This document shows positions 13,524 to 21,299 of a stretch of 24,500 nucleotides of DNA, in pieces. Source of the DNA: a virus; IMG/VR virus record IMGVR_UViG_3300044858_000906, positions 1 through 24,500 of that record; one strand, 5' to 3'. The notes under the pieces were generated by a model, which was not told where the DNA came from, did no database searches, and saw only the letters and a program-made list of their open reading frames with translations. The position numbers and the translations under genes are program-made. Every line of letters begins with the position of its first letter. Positions within the stretch are counted from its first letter, which is position 1.

Positions 13524-15073
13524 TGGCAAACGAAAAAATAATATTTGACACCGAAGTAAAAGTAGGCAATTCAGTAGGTTCTGTTAAGAGTTTAAAGGCT
13601 GAATTACGAGCGGTAACGAATGAACTTGGAACACTTGAAAATGGAAGCGAAGCATTTATAAAAGCAGCGAAAAAAGCAGGTGCATTAAAAGACCAAATAG
13701 GGGACATAAAAGACGTAGTTGCAGCGTTTAACCCAGAGGCAAAGTTCCAAGCTTTAGCTGGTGCGGTTGGAATTGCGGCAAATGGTTTTTCAGCGATGCA
13801 GGGCGCAATGGCTTTAATGGGGTCAGAAAATGAAGACTTAAATAAAACCATTGCTAAAACACAAGGCGCAATTGCATTAGCTACTGGTTTGAATGGTTTG
13901 CTTGGAATGAAAGATGCTTTCAATGTTTTAAGTTTAGTAATCAAAACAAATGTAGTAGCAGCTTTTGCAACCATGAGAGCCGCTATAATTTCAACAGGAA
14001 TTGCAGGGTTGGTAATACTAATCGGAACTTTAATTTATCAATTTGTTGAAGAAAAAAACGCAACCGAAGCAGCATCAAAAGCACTAGACGAACACAATAA
14101 AAAACTTCGTGAGCAAGGGCAAGCAATTCAAGATTTATCAGTAGAACTTTTAAAAGGTCGTGACCGTGAAGCGGCTGAACTTGCAAATAAACAAACAAAA
14201 GAACTAGTTGCATTACAAGACCTTTACGCAAAAAAAGAATTAACCGAAGCTGAATTTTTAGAGCGTCAATCCTTAACTATTCAAAAGTTTGAAATACAAA
14301 ACGCTGATTTAAAAAAGAAGTTTGAAGATGAGGACAAAGCTAAGCAAGACGAGAAAAATAAAAAAGCTATTGCTACTAAACAACAACATTTAAAAGAATT
14401 AGCAGATATTGATAAGTTTGAAAACGATGCAATAAATGAAGGTAATAAAACTATTCAAGAAGAAAAAGAAAAAGAAGAAGAAGCCAAAATAAAACGTGAG
14501 CGAGCCTTAGCAGCACAAACAATACTTGTAAAGCAGGAACAATACGCACAAGAACAAGCAGACGCAAAAGCAGATGCAGACGCAAAAGTAAAAATAGCTG
14601 AACTAGAAATACAAGCGAAAAAACAACTACTCCAAGCAAGCGTAAGCATTCTCGGTTCACTAAGTCAATTAGTAGGACAACAAACAGCAGAGGGCAAAGC
14701 ATTAGCAATAGCACAAGCAACTATTAATACTTATTTAGGAGCATCAGAAGCCTTTACAGGAAGTTTAATAATAGACCCAACGGGTGTTTTAGGTAGTATT
14801 TTAGCAGGTGTTGCAGTATTACAAGGTATTGCAAATGTAAATGCAATTGCAAATGTACAAGTTCCAAATGGTGGCGGTGGCGGTGGCGGTGGTATAGCAG
14901 CACCACCAGCACCTAGAATAGCCCCTAGTTTGAGCGGTGCGAAATTAGGAGGTAACAGCGAAGTGATAACAAATAATAAAGGCGGTGTACAAAAGGTTAT
15001 CGTCACCGAAACTGATATTACAAACACACAAAACAAAGTTAAAAATATAGTCACAAAAGCAACTATAAGATAG
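13523..15073 (+). CDS. Tape measure protein
   Basis: A 516-residue protein with the tape measure profile. The helical N-terminus has SLKAELRAVTNELGTLENGS, which resembles the start of many tape measures. An Ala/Gly-rich helical segment follows, then one strongly hydrophobic stretch at about 150-172 (GIAGLVILIGTLIYQFV). Residues about 180-370 are a long Lys/Glu/Ala coiled coil. The tail carries an Ala-rich helix, an eight-glycine run (450-457) and a basic end. It would set tail length; using the usual ratio of roughly 1.5 angstrom per residue gives a tail near 75-80 nm, an estimate only. It closes the tail module and is followed by a terminator. Confidence 0.8.
   Translation: MANEKIIFDTEVKVGNSVGSVKSLKAELRAVTNELGTLENGSEAFIKAAKKAGALKDQIGDIKDVVAAFNPEAKFQALAGAVGIAANGFSAMQGAMALMGSENEDLNKTIAKTQGAIALATGLNGLLGMKDAFNVLSLVIKTNVVAAFATMRAAIISTGIAGLVILIGTLIYQFVEEKNATEAASKALDEHNKKLREQGQAIQDLSVELLKGRDREAAELANKQTKELVALQDLYAKKELTEAEFLERQSLTIQKFEIQNADLKKKFEDEDKAKQDEKNKKAIATKQQHLKELADIDKFENDAINEGNKTIQEEKEKEEEAKIKRERALAAQTILVKQEQYAQEQADAKADADAKVKIAELEIQAKKQLLQASVSILGSLSQLVGQQTAEGKALAIAQATINTYLGASEAFTGSLIIDPTGVLGSILAGVAVLQGIANVNAIANVQVPNGGGGGGGGIAAPPAPRIAPSLSGAKLGGNSEVITNNKGGVQKVIVTETDITNTQNKVKNIVTKATIR
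14870..14893 (+). repeat. Glycine-coding GGTGGC repeat in the tape measure gene
   Basis: Eight in-frame glycine codons alternate GGT and GGC in a near-perfect hexamer repeat. It encodes G450-G457, a flexible linker between the Ala-rich helix and a Pro/Ala-rich segment. Such a repeat could change length by replication slippage in steps of two glycines. Confidence 0.7.
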
Positions 15074-15091
15074 CTTAAATTGATTAATAAG

Positions 15092-15127
15092 AGCGTAATG
15101 GTATATTTATATCATTGCGCTTTTTTT
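15092..15127 (+). terminator. Intrinsic terminator after the tail module
   Basis: AGCGTAATG at 15092-15100 pairs with CATTGCGCT at 15113-15121 (one G-T wobble). The stem extends into the AT-rich centre, and seven T bases follow the fold at 15121-15127. It lies in the 98-base gap between the tape measure and the protease gene and separates the tail and head modules. Confidence 0.8.
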
Positions 15128-15156
15128 ATGTCTAAAAAGCAAATAATTTTTAGTCT

Positions 15157-15164
15157 TATATTTA
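15157..15164 (+). promoter_or_regulatory. Likely promoter box for the head module
   Basis: TATATTTA at 15157-15164 differs from the Bacteroidota -7 consensus TAnnTTTG only in the last base. It lies right after a terminator and 7 bases before the protease start codon, the same geometry as the sigma-like gene and the 17956 gene. No clear -33 element is seen. Confidence 0.4.
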
Positions 15165-15171
15165 TTATTGA

Positions 15172-15753
15172 ATGGATAAATTACCAATTTACAGATTTAT
15201 AGTAAGCGAAGACGATGAAGCACAACTTGAAGCGGTGGCTTTTGTGGATTCACCTGCTATTGAAATGAATTGGCAAGCGTTTAATTCTAATCAATATAAG
15301 TTCAAAGCTGATAACGAAAAAAGAATTATTAGTGGACCGTTAATGGTTGCAGAATTGCCAATCTATCGCAGAACAGAAGAGGGCGAATATTATGGTGTAT
15401 TTCAAAAAGAAGATATTTATAATTTAAGAAATAAGTTTTTTAAACAAGGTAAATCAAACTTAGTAAATGAGATGCACAACAGCGACAAAATGATTGAAGG
15501 TGTGTATATGATTGAAAGTTTTTTAATTGATAAAGAGCGTGGAATAAATGCACCTAAAGGATATACTTTAACTGATGGTAGTTGGTTCGGTTCTTACAAA
15601 ATTGACAATGATGAAATTTGGAATGACTTTATAAAAAGTGGCGAGTTTAAAGGGTTTAGTGTTGAAGGAATATTTAACACAGTTAAGATAGATGAAAAGC
15701 CGCAAAACATAATTGAACAAATAATTGAAATAATAAAAAATACAAATGAGTAA
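15172..15753 (+). CDS. XkdF-type prohead serine protease
   Basis: A 193-residue protein with the XkdF family pattern. KRIISGPLMVAELPIYRR is followed by GEYYGVFQKEDIYNLR, then NEMHNSDKMIEGVYMIESFLID. H102 and S116 are the candidate catalytic residues, and GSYKIDNDEIWNDFIKSGEF leads to KGFSVEGIF at the end of the fold. These enzymes cleave the scaffold and sometimes the capsid N-terminus during head maturation. The position directly before scaffold and major capsid genes fits. The stop overlaps the scaffold start by 8 bases. Part of the N-terminus (AVAFVDSPAIEMNW) is also a usual feature of the family. Confidence 0.85.
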   Translation: MDKLPIYRFIVSEDDEAQLEAVAFVDSPAIEMNWQAFNSNQYKFKADNEKRIISGPLMVAELPIYRRTEEGEYYGVFQKEDIYNLRNKFFKQGKSNLVNEMHNSDKMIEGVYMIESFLIDKERGINAPKGYTLTDGSWFGSYKIDNDEIWNDFIKSGEFKGFSVEGIFNTVKIDEKPQNIIEQIIEIIKNTNE

Positions 15754-16339
15754 AATAAAACTAACACCGATGGAAGCTTTAAAGCAAATTGGTAATTTAC
15801 TAAAAATGGATTTTGCAAAAGTAGAGAAATTCAAAAGTGCAAAATTAGCAGATGGAACTGAAATAATGTGGGATGGTGAAATCGCTGAAGGTACTGCTAT
15901 CATGGTAGTTGCCGAAGATGGAAATCAAATGCCAGCACCCGATGCAGTTCATGAATTAGAAGATGGTACAAAGGTTACAACTGTGGGCGGCTTAGTTACT
16001 GCTATTGAAGCAAAGAAAGAAGAACTTGAAGTTGAAATGGCTGATGACAGCATGGCAAAAATGGAAGAGCGCATGGCATCATGTGAAACTAAAATGGCTG
16101 AAATGGAAGTTAAAATGGGCGAAATGTTCGGCAAGTTTACAGCTATTGATGAAACAATTGCAAGCACTACTAAATCAGCAAATGAAAAGTTTGAAGCAAT
16201 CAAAGTAATTGTTGATGAAATTGCAGAAGAACCAATAGTAACGCAACCTAAACCAACCCAATCAACATTCAGCAAAAAAGATAAACAAATGTCAGCACTT
16301 GAAAAAGTAGCTGCCTACAAAAAATTCATAAACAACTAA
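15746..16339 (+). CDS. Scaffold-like capsid assembly protein
   Basis: A 197-residue acidic protein between the protease and the major capsid genes. Residues about 35-90 form a small beta domain (SAKLADGTEIMWDGEIAEGT, then DGTKVTTVGG). Residues about 90-150 are a Met-rich coiled coil with Met at near-heptad spacing (MAKMEERMASCETKMAEM). A flexible Pro/Thr linker and a basic helical C-terminus follow, a usual capsid-binding element in scaffolds. No enzymatic motif. Position and architecture give the call; direct family recognition is only moderate. It is expected to be cleaved by the protease encoded just upstream. Confidence 0.65.
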   Translation: MSKIKLTPMEALKQIGNLLKMDFAKVEKFKSAKLADGTEIMWDGEIAEGTAIMVVAEDGNQMPAPDAVHELEDGTKVTTVGGLVTAIEAKKEELEVEMADDSMAKMEERMASCETKMAEMEVKMGEMFGKFTAIDETIASTTKSANEKFEAIKVIVDEIAEEPIVTQPKPTQSTFSKKDKQMSALEKVAAYKKFINN

Positions 16340-16360
16340 AAAAAACAAACATAAAAAATC

Positions 16361-17302
16361 ATGGCATTTAACGTAACGAGCCTAGCGGCTTACACAAAGA
16401 CCAACGAGAATACCTTAATAACTCGTTCATTTTTCGAGCCTAAAACGGCTGCAAGAATGCAAAAATTAGTAGGTGTAAAATCAACAATTCAAGTACCATC
16501 ATTATCCGATGTTTTAATATGGCAAAATGGTGATGCATGTGGATTTGAGGCAAGTGGGGATACTACTATTTCTGCTAGAGTATTGACAGTTGGAAGAGTA
16601 AAAGTAAACAAACAATGGTGTATTAACGATTTAGAAACTAAATACACAAGTCTTTTGTTGTCACCTGGTTCTAATTATGATGCTTTGCCTGGTGGTATTG
16701 ATGAAGCTTTTGTTGAAACTATTTTAGGAACAACTAATGAAGATACAGAAAAGGCAATTTGGCAAGGTGACACTACATCATGGAACTCACAATTAAAACA
16801 ATTCGATGGTTTAGTAAAGATTATCAATGCTGCAAGTGGAACAGTTCAAGCGAATGCAACACCTTACATTGCAACAGCAGTAACAGCAATTACAGCGGCA
16901 AATGTGATAAGTGTAATGCAAGCAGTATATGCAGCTATTCCAATTGAAATTTTAGACAAAGCAGATTTAAAAGTTAGCGTTGGAACTCACATTTTCAGAT
17001 TATATCAATTAGCTTTAACAAATGCAAATTTGTTCAATTTCATTGCAACTGATAACGCATTAGGCGAAATGAAGATACATGGTACTAATGTAACGGTAGT
17101 TTCAACTCCAGGACTTAACAACACTAATGCAATCTATGCTTTAAGAGATGCAAATATGTTTCTTGGTGTAGATTTGGAATCGGAAGACAACGACTTTAGG
17201 TTCTGGTATAGTGAAGACTTTGACTTAGTACGTTTTAAATACAGATTTAAAATGGGTGTGCAAGTATCACAAGTTGCAGAAATTGTTAAGTTCACATTAT
17301 AG
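16361..17302 (+). CDS. Major capsid protein (HK97 fold)
   Basis: A 313-residue protein placed after protease and scaffold. The N-terminal segment (NENTLITRSFFEPKTAARMQ) fits the arm and start of the E-loop region. The body contains the A-domain pattern with ISVMQAVYAAIPIEILDKAD, then LKVSVGTHIFRLYQLAL. The C-terminus FRFWYSEDFDLVRFKYRFKM, then GVQVSQVAEIVKF, is the closing strand expected of HK97-like capsids. Length is near the usual 300-350 residues, with no long N-terminal delta domain, consistent with a separate scaffold. I judge this by pattern and context together. Confidence 0.8.
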   Translation: MAFNVTSLAAYTKTNENTLITRSFFEPKTAARMQKLVGVKSTIQVPSLSDVLIWQNGDACGFEASGDTTISARVLTVGRVKVNKQWCINDLETKYTSLLLSPGSNYDALPGGIDEAFVETILGTTNEDTEKAIWQGDTTSWNSQLKQFDGLVKIINAASGTVQANATPYIATAVTAITAANVISVMQAVYAAIPIEILDKADLKVSVGTHIFRLYQLALTNANLFNFIATDNALGEMKIHGTNVTVVSTPGLNNTNAIYALRDANMFLGVDLESEDNDFRFWYSEDFDLVRFKYRFKMGVQVSQVAEIVKFTL

Positions 17303-17308
17303 TCATTT

Positions 17309-17325
17309 GGGGGTTAATAGCCCCC
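17309..17325 (+). other. GC-rich hairpin between capsid and tail tube genes
   Basis: GGGGG at 17309-17313 can pair with CCCCC at 17321-17325 around a seven-base loop, in the 43-base gap after the major capsid stop. Only three T bases follow, so it is a weak terminator at best. It could stabilise the 3' end of the capsid mRNA or tune expression of the downstream gene. Confidence 0.45.
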
Positions 17326-17345
17326 TTTAAACCCCTTATAAAATC

Positions 17346-17864
17346 ATGGCATGTGCAATAGTAGCAGGTTACGCTTTAGACTGTAAAGATACAGTAGGCG
17401 GAATAAAAAATTTGTTTATAACCGAACAAGCAAACATTACAGCGATAACTGAAAATGCGAGCGGTTATGTAACAGCAATTACAAAGACTGGTGGCACTAA
17501 GTATTTTACTTATGCTTTAGAGCCACGTGGCGCAAACAGTACAACTAACAATATTCAAACTGACCCTAAGATTGGAACAGTAGCTTATGAACAAACAATT
17601 GCGGCTGCGTTCTTGAAAATGAAATATGAAACGCAATTTAAATTACAGCAAATTATTAAGAATAGAACTTCGATAATTGTTGAAATGAAAAGCGGTCAAT
17701 ATTTCTTATTTGGAAGTGGCAATGGTATGGAATGTACAGGAGGGACTGGAACATCAGGAGCAGCAATGAATGAGTTTAACGGATATTCATTAACATTCGC
17801 AGGTATGGAAAAAGTATTTGCTCAAGAAGTAGACCCTTCAATTATAGCAGCTTTATTAGTGTAA
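17346..17864 (+). CDS. Probable major tail tube protein
   Basis: A 172-residue protein starting MACAIVAGYALDCKDTVGGI, an opening I associate with a common Bacteroidota phage structural protein. It continues with VTAITKTGGTKYFTYALEP, AYEQTIAAAFLKMKYETQFK and a C-terminal GMECTGGTGTSGAAMNEFNG segment that precedes a final beta strand. The size and beta-rich layout suit a tail tube subunit. The role is inferred, as no other gene here fits the abundant tube protein, and a head-associated structural role is the alternative. It is followed by a terminator. Confidence 0.6.
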   Translation: MACAIVAGYALDCKDTVGGIKNLFITEQANITAITENASGYVTAITKTGGTKYFTYALEPRGANSTTNNIQTDPKIGTVAYEQTIAAAFLKMKYETQFKLQQIIKNRTSIIVEMKSGQYFLFGSGNGMECTGGTGTSGAAMNEFNGYSLTFAGMEKVFAQEVDPSIIAALLV

Positions 17865-17885
17865 TTTGTTTTCATAAATTTTGCA

Positions 17886-17922
17886 AAAGCCTACTGATTA
17901 ATTTTAGTGGGCTTTTTGTTTT
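17886..17922 (+). terminator. Intrinsic terminator after the tube protein gene
   Basis: AAAGCCTACT at 17886-17895 pairs with AGTGGGCTTT at 17906-17915 (10 bp with one T-G pair) around a 10-base loop, followed by a T-rich tract TTTTTGTTTT. It sits 22 bases after the stop codon and ends the head module transcript. Confidence 0.82.
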
Positions 17923-17949
17923 AGCAAACTTTTGTATTATTTATATTTA
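17915..17949 (+). promoter_or_regulatory. Promoter overlapping the terminator tail
   Basis: TTTG at 17915-17918 and TATATTTA at 17942-17949 are separated by 23 bases, the spacing expected for Bacteroidota -33 and -7 elements. The GTG start of the next gene follows 6 bases after the -7 box. The promoter begins inside the terminator T-tract, so one short region ends one operon and starts the next. Confidence 0.45.
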
Positions 17950-17955
17950 TAATTA

Positions 17956-18381
17956 GTGATAAGATTTCAAAAAAATTATACAAACAATGTTGTGGTTACT
18001 CTAACGGAAAATTCAACTGTGAGTAATCCTATTTATTTGTTTTTATTTACAAATCAGACTACCAATGTTAATTATTATTTTATTGCAAATGACACAAGTT
18101 TATTTAAAGACAGATATAATAGTTTTATAATTATTGAAGGACCTTGCTTACCAATTGATACATTATCCGGGTTTGTTGAATTAGGGTTAAATGGCTTTTA
18201 TGACTATACTATTTACCAAACATCATTAACCAATGTCGATGAGTTAGATAGTGCGAATGATGCAATACCTTATATTACTAAAACAGTTGAAGTTGGAATT
18301 GTTGATGTCGTTTTAACTGAACAAGAAATAGAAGAATACGAAGTGCAAAGTAATACCAATATAGTTTACCAACCCGAATAA
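17956..18381 (+). CDS. Hypothetical virion-associated protein (141 aa)
   Basis: A 141-residue beta-rich protein starting with GTG at 17956, right after a promoter-like box; no ATG lies near the beginning of the conserved-looking part. The sequence (VVVTLTENSTVSNPIYLFLF, then RYNSFIIIEG and GFYDYTIYQT) suggests a small two-part beta sandwich, a type I recall as a recurring small protein of Bacteroidota phages. The C-terminus is acidic (LTEQEIEEYEVQ). No function is assigned. It ends exactly where the portal gene begins, suggesting joint expression. Confidence 0.6.
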   Translation: MIRFQKNYTNNVVVTLTENSTVSNPIYLFLFTNQTTNVNYYFIANDTSLFKDRYNSFIIIEGPCLPIDTLSGFVELGLNGFYDYTIYQTSLTNVDELDSANDAIPYITKTVEVGIVDVVLTEQEIEEYEVQSNTNIVYQPE

Positions 18382-20190
18382 ATGAGTTATACAGATAGAA
18401 CTATCAAAATAGGATTTAGCAATGATAAAGTTCCGCAATTCGTGGAGCAAAAGTCAAAAGTATGGGTTAAATATGGTGAAGAAAACAACTATCCTCAATA
18501 CCTTGTATTATTATTTAACAGAAGTGCAAAGCATAACGCAATTGTAACTTCAAAACAATTATATATAAGTGGTAAAGGTTGGCAATTTGACCAAGCAGAA
18601 ATGCAAGGCGAAGAGGTTATTGCATTGCAAGCATTTATCGATAACCCTAACCAGTACGAAACCTTAAACGATTTAGCCAAAAAAACTATTTTAGACAACG
18701 AATTATTTGGAGGTTGTTATTTAAAAGTAGTAGGTACAAAAGGGAAGAAAGGACAAGAACTTTACCACATTGATTATTGCACAGTAAGAAGCAACGAAGA
18801 CAATTCAGAATTTTATATAAGTGATGAATGGATAGATGAAAGTGGTAATGAAAAAAGCAATCCATTGTTTGTTACTTTGCCTGCTTATGACCCGAATGTT
18901 AAACAAGCTGAAAGTATTTATTATTACAAGAGTTACAGACCGAATTTAAAGACTTATACATTACCCGAATACATAGGTGGTATTCCTGCAATTATTACTG
19001 ATGCAGAAGTAGCAAATTACCATAGAGCAGAAATACAAAATAGCTTTAAAGGAAGTAAAATGATTACTTTCGTTAATGGTATTCCAAGTGATGATGAAAT
19101 GAAAGCTACTGAACGCAAGTTAAAGAGCAAATTTACATCAACAGATAGCGCAGGTTCAATAGTTGTAGACTTTGCAGATGACAAGGATAGAGTAGCAATA
19201 ATAAACGATTTAAGCGCAGGTGATTTTGCTGATAAATACACTGCTTTAAACGATACAATTCAACAAGAGATTTTTGTTTCGCATAAAATTGTATCGCCAA
19301 CTATTTTTGGGGTAAGGGTTGAGGGTCAGTTAGGGGCAAGGGCTGAAATGATTGATGCTTTTAACCTATTTAATGCAACTTATGTAAGCCCAAAACAACA
19401 AGTTCAAGAACAAATATTTAATATTTTTGCACCAGTAAAAGGCAAGTTAAAGATTAAGCAACTTGAACCTATTATGCCTTCATTTAGTGAAGCCACATTA
19501 ACGCAAATTTTAACAAAAGATGAGTTAAGAGAAGTAATAGGTAGAAAACCTTTAGAGCCAACACAAGTAGTTCAAGCACCTGCAACTAATTTTAAATTTA
19601 GTAAGCAAGTAAAGGATTTAATAGACTATGAAACCTTTGCAAAGTATGGTGAAAGTGTAGAAAATTTTACAAGCATAAAAACTAAAAAGTTTATGTTTGG
19701 CAAGCAAGATTTTATATCTAAAATTGAACAAGGAATACTTGACTTAATTAAAAAGACTCCAAACATTTCAGTTGAAAGTATAATGAAAGTTATGAGTTTG
19801 GATAAAACCAAAGTCAATGATGCTTTAGAAACATTGATTGGCGATAATTTAATTGATAAAGATTTAAAAATTACTATCAAAGGCGAAAACAAGAATGTAC
19901 CTAGTTTTAGTGAATTATTTATTAGATATAAATATGCTTTAAGAAGTGATGCGCCTGCATTATTAGAAGGTGGCGAAAGTCGTGACTTTTGCGCTGCAAT
20001 GATGGCTAATCCTAGATACTTTAGCAGAGAAGATATTGAGAATATAGGCAATGATTTAGGACAAGTTTATGACATACCTAACTATGATGCATTTCGCAGG
20101 CGTGGAGGTTGGTATCATGACCCAAAACAAGATGTAAATTTACCGTTTTGTAGGCATATTTGGGTACAAGAATTAGTAAAAAGAAAATAA
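18382..20190 (+). CDS. Portal protein with extended C-terminus
   Basis: A 602-residue protein. Residues about 1-400 match a phage portal: an N-terminal segment KHNAIVTSKQLYISGKGW, then TILDNELFGGCYLKVVG and HIDYCTVRSNE. A stem and crown-like helical region follows with GQLGARAEMIDAFNLF and VSPKQQVQEQIFNIFAP. Residues about 444-495 look like a winged helix (KIEQGILDLIKKTPNISVES). The last 75 residues (SRDFCAAMM, YFSREDIENIG, RRRGGWYHDP, FCRHIW with C537, C590 and H592) resemble the C-terminal part of Mu gpF-like minor head proteins. The body forms the dodecameric DNA entry ring; the extension could be a fused minor head function. Gene placement downstream of the capsid is less common. Confidence 0.82.
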   Translation: MSYTDRTIKIGFSNDKVPQFVEQKSKVWVKYGEENNYPQYLVLLFNRSAKHNAIVTSKQLYISGKGWQFDQAEMQGEEVIALQAFIDNPNQYETLNDLAKKTILDNELFGGCYLKVVGTKGKKGQELYHIDYCTVRSNEDNSEFYISDEWIDESGNEKSNPLFVTLPAYDPNVKQAESIYYYKSYRPNLKTYTLPEYIGGIPAIITDAEVANYHRAEIQNSFKGSKMITFVNGIPSDDEMKATERKLKSKFTSTDSAGSIVVDFADDKDRVAIINDLSAGDFADKYTALNDTIQQEIFVSHKIVSPTIFGVRVEGQLGARAEMIDAFNLFNATYVSPKQQVQEQIFNIFAPVKGKLKIKQLEPIMPSFSEATLTQILTKDELREVIGRKPLEPTQVVQAPATNFKFSKQVKDLIDYETFAKYGESVENFTSIKTKKFMFGKQDFISKIEQGILDLIKKTPNISVESIMKVMSLDKTKVNDALETLIGDNLIDKDLKITIKGENKNVPSFSELFIRYKYALRSDAPALLEGGESRDFCAAMMANPRYFSREDIENIGNDLGQVYDIPNYDAFRRRGGWYHDPKQDVNLPFCRHIWVQELVKRK

Positions 20191-20191
20191 A

Positions 20192-20791
20192 ATGGCAGCG
20201 CAAATATTATTTTTAAGTGAGCAAACATTAAAGCAACGTTCTGTATTGCAGGATAATGTTGATATGAAGATTGTAACCCCTACCATTATTGAGGTGCAAG
20301 AATTCTATATTTTACCGATATTAGGAACAAGTTTATACAACGAATTAAAGACACAAATTGCAGCAAGCACAGTTACAGCAGCGAATAAGAATTTAATTGA
20401 TAATTATGTAACGAATACGATGATTTGGTATATGCAAGTAGAGTTACCTTTGTCAATGAATTATAAATATTTTAATAAAGCAGTAGGCGTACAAAATGCT
20501 GATAATATGCAGCCTGCAAGCATGAGCGAAATTCGTGACTTAATGGATGAAGCTAGAAATAAAGCCCAAGTATATGCTGAAAGATTAACTAAATTTTTAC
20601 TAGCAAACACAGCTACTTATCCATTGTATTTAACACAAACAGGAGTAGGCATAGATACTATATTTCCACAAAGAACTAATTATAATAGTGGAATGTTATT
20701 AGATGGTGATGGGTGTTGTAATGGTAAATACAACTTTCAAGGGATTAGAATTGAACCAAGAGAATTAACACAACCATGCACATTTTGCTAA
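20192..20791 (+). CDS. Putative head-tail connector protein (199 aa)
   Basis: A 199-residue protein beginning one base after the portal stop. The N-terminal half is helical (VTPTIIEVQEFYILPILGTS, then NLIDNYVTNTMIWYMQVELP), and the motif of a short helix followed by ILPILG and a Tyr is what I expect from gp6-like head-tail adaptors and from DUF6712-like proteins of Bacteroidota phages. The C-terminal quarter has GDGCCNGKYN and ends CTFC, possibly metal-binding. Position after the portal supports an adaptor that docks on the portal ring. The call is moderate. Confidence 0.6.
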   Translation: MAAQILFLSEQTLKQRSVLQDNVDMKIVTPTIIEVQEFYILPILGTSLYNELKTQIAASTVTAANKNLIDNYVTNTMIWYMQVELPLSMNYKYFNKAVGVQNADNMQPASMSEIRDLMDEARNKAQVYAERLTKFLLANTATYPLYLTQTGVGIDTIFPQRTNYNSGMLLDGDGCCNGKYNFQGIRIEPRELTQPCTFC

Positions 20792-20925
20792 TGAAAACTA
20801 AAATAAAAAATATCGAAAAATTACAGAAATTTATAAAAGAACAAAATGGAATTTTACAGCTTAAACCAAATAATAAATCTATTCCAAACAATAGCGACAA
20901 GCCACGCTCAAATAAACGGATTTAA
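20791..20925 (+). CDS. Possible small ORF (44 aa) overlapping the next gene
   Basis: An ATG overlaps the stop of the connector gene (TAATG) and opens a 44-codon basic peptide starting MKTKIKNIEKLQKFIKEQNG. The last 80 bases overlap the next gene in another frame. The peptide begins like an amphipathic helix and ends in a polar, Asn/Ser/Pro-rich tail. The overlapping start and the 54-base gap it fills speak for translation, perhaps as a coupling leader for the next gene, but nothing else confirms it. Confidence 0.35.
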   Translation: MKTKIKNIEKLQKFIKEQNGILQLKPNNKSIPNNSDKPRSNKRI

Positions 20926-21289
20926 CTTTGGTGAAAGCTATGATATTTCAGCAAGTGAGCAAGAGCAATATCCTTTGTTATGGATTGATGTAGTAGATAG
21001 CGCAATTGATAGTAATACTTTGAGTTTAAATATGAACGTAAAAGTAATGGATATTCAAAAGGATGACCAAACGAATGAACGAGATACTTTAAGCGATTGT
21101 TTAAGCATATCACAAGACGTTTATTCTGCTTTGACTAACCCAATATACCAAGATTACTTTATGTTGCAATTTAGCACTAATTTAGTACCTTTAAGGGAAG
21201 CATTAGCCGATAAAGTAAACGGTTGGGAAATGAATTTAACTTTTGAATTAGCACAAGAAAGAAACAGGTGTCAAATACCTTTAAAATAA
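20846..21289 (+). CDS. Putative neck or tail terminator protein (147 aa)
   Basis: A 147-residue acidic protein. The order helix (YSLNQIINLFQTIATSHAQI), then beta strands (YPLLWIDVVDSAIDSNTL, LSLNMNVKVMDI), then a long helix and final strands (VNGWEMNLTFELAQ) matches the fold layout of tail terminator or tail completion proteins. No sequence motif proves it. Its location after the connector protein and before fibre-like genes is consistent. The start at 20846 lies within the preceding small ORF. Confidence 0.5.
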   Translation: MEFYSLNQIINLFQTIATSHAQINGFNFGESYDISASEQEQYPLLWIDVVDSAIDSNTLSLNMNVKVMDIQKDDQTNERDTLSDCLSISQDVYSALTNPIYQDYFMLQFSTNLVPLREALADKVNGWEMNLTFELAQERNRCQIPLK

Positions 21290-21299
21290 AATAAATATT

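Noticed and set aside
13513-13974. 153-codon antisense ORF under the tape measure
   Set aside because: It arises from Ala/Glu-rich codons on the other strand and lacks any protein pattern; the tape measure is clear.
14451-15054. Several antisense ORFs under the tape measure
   Set aside because: Highly Leu/Val or Pro-biased shadows of the coiled-coil and glycine repeat.
16005-16208. + strand ORF of 67 codons inside the scaffold gene
   Set aside because: A Lys/Trp/Met-rich shadow of the Met-rich coiled coil in another frame, with no start context of its own.
19626-20051. 141-codon antisense ORF under the portal
   Set aside because: No protein-like pattern; the portal tail is well supported on the + strand.
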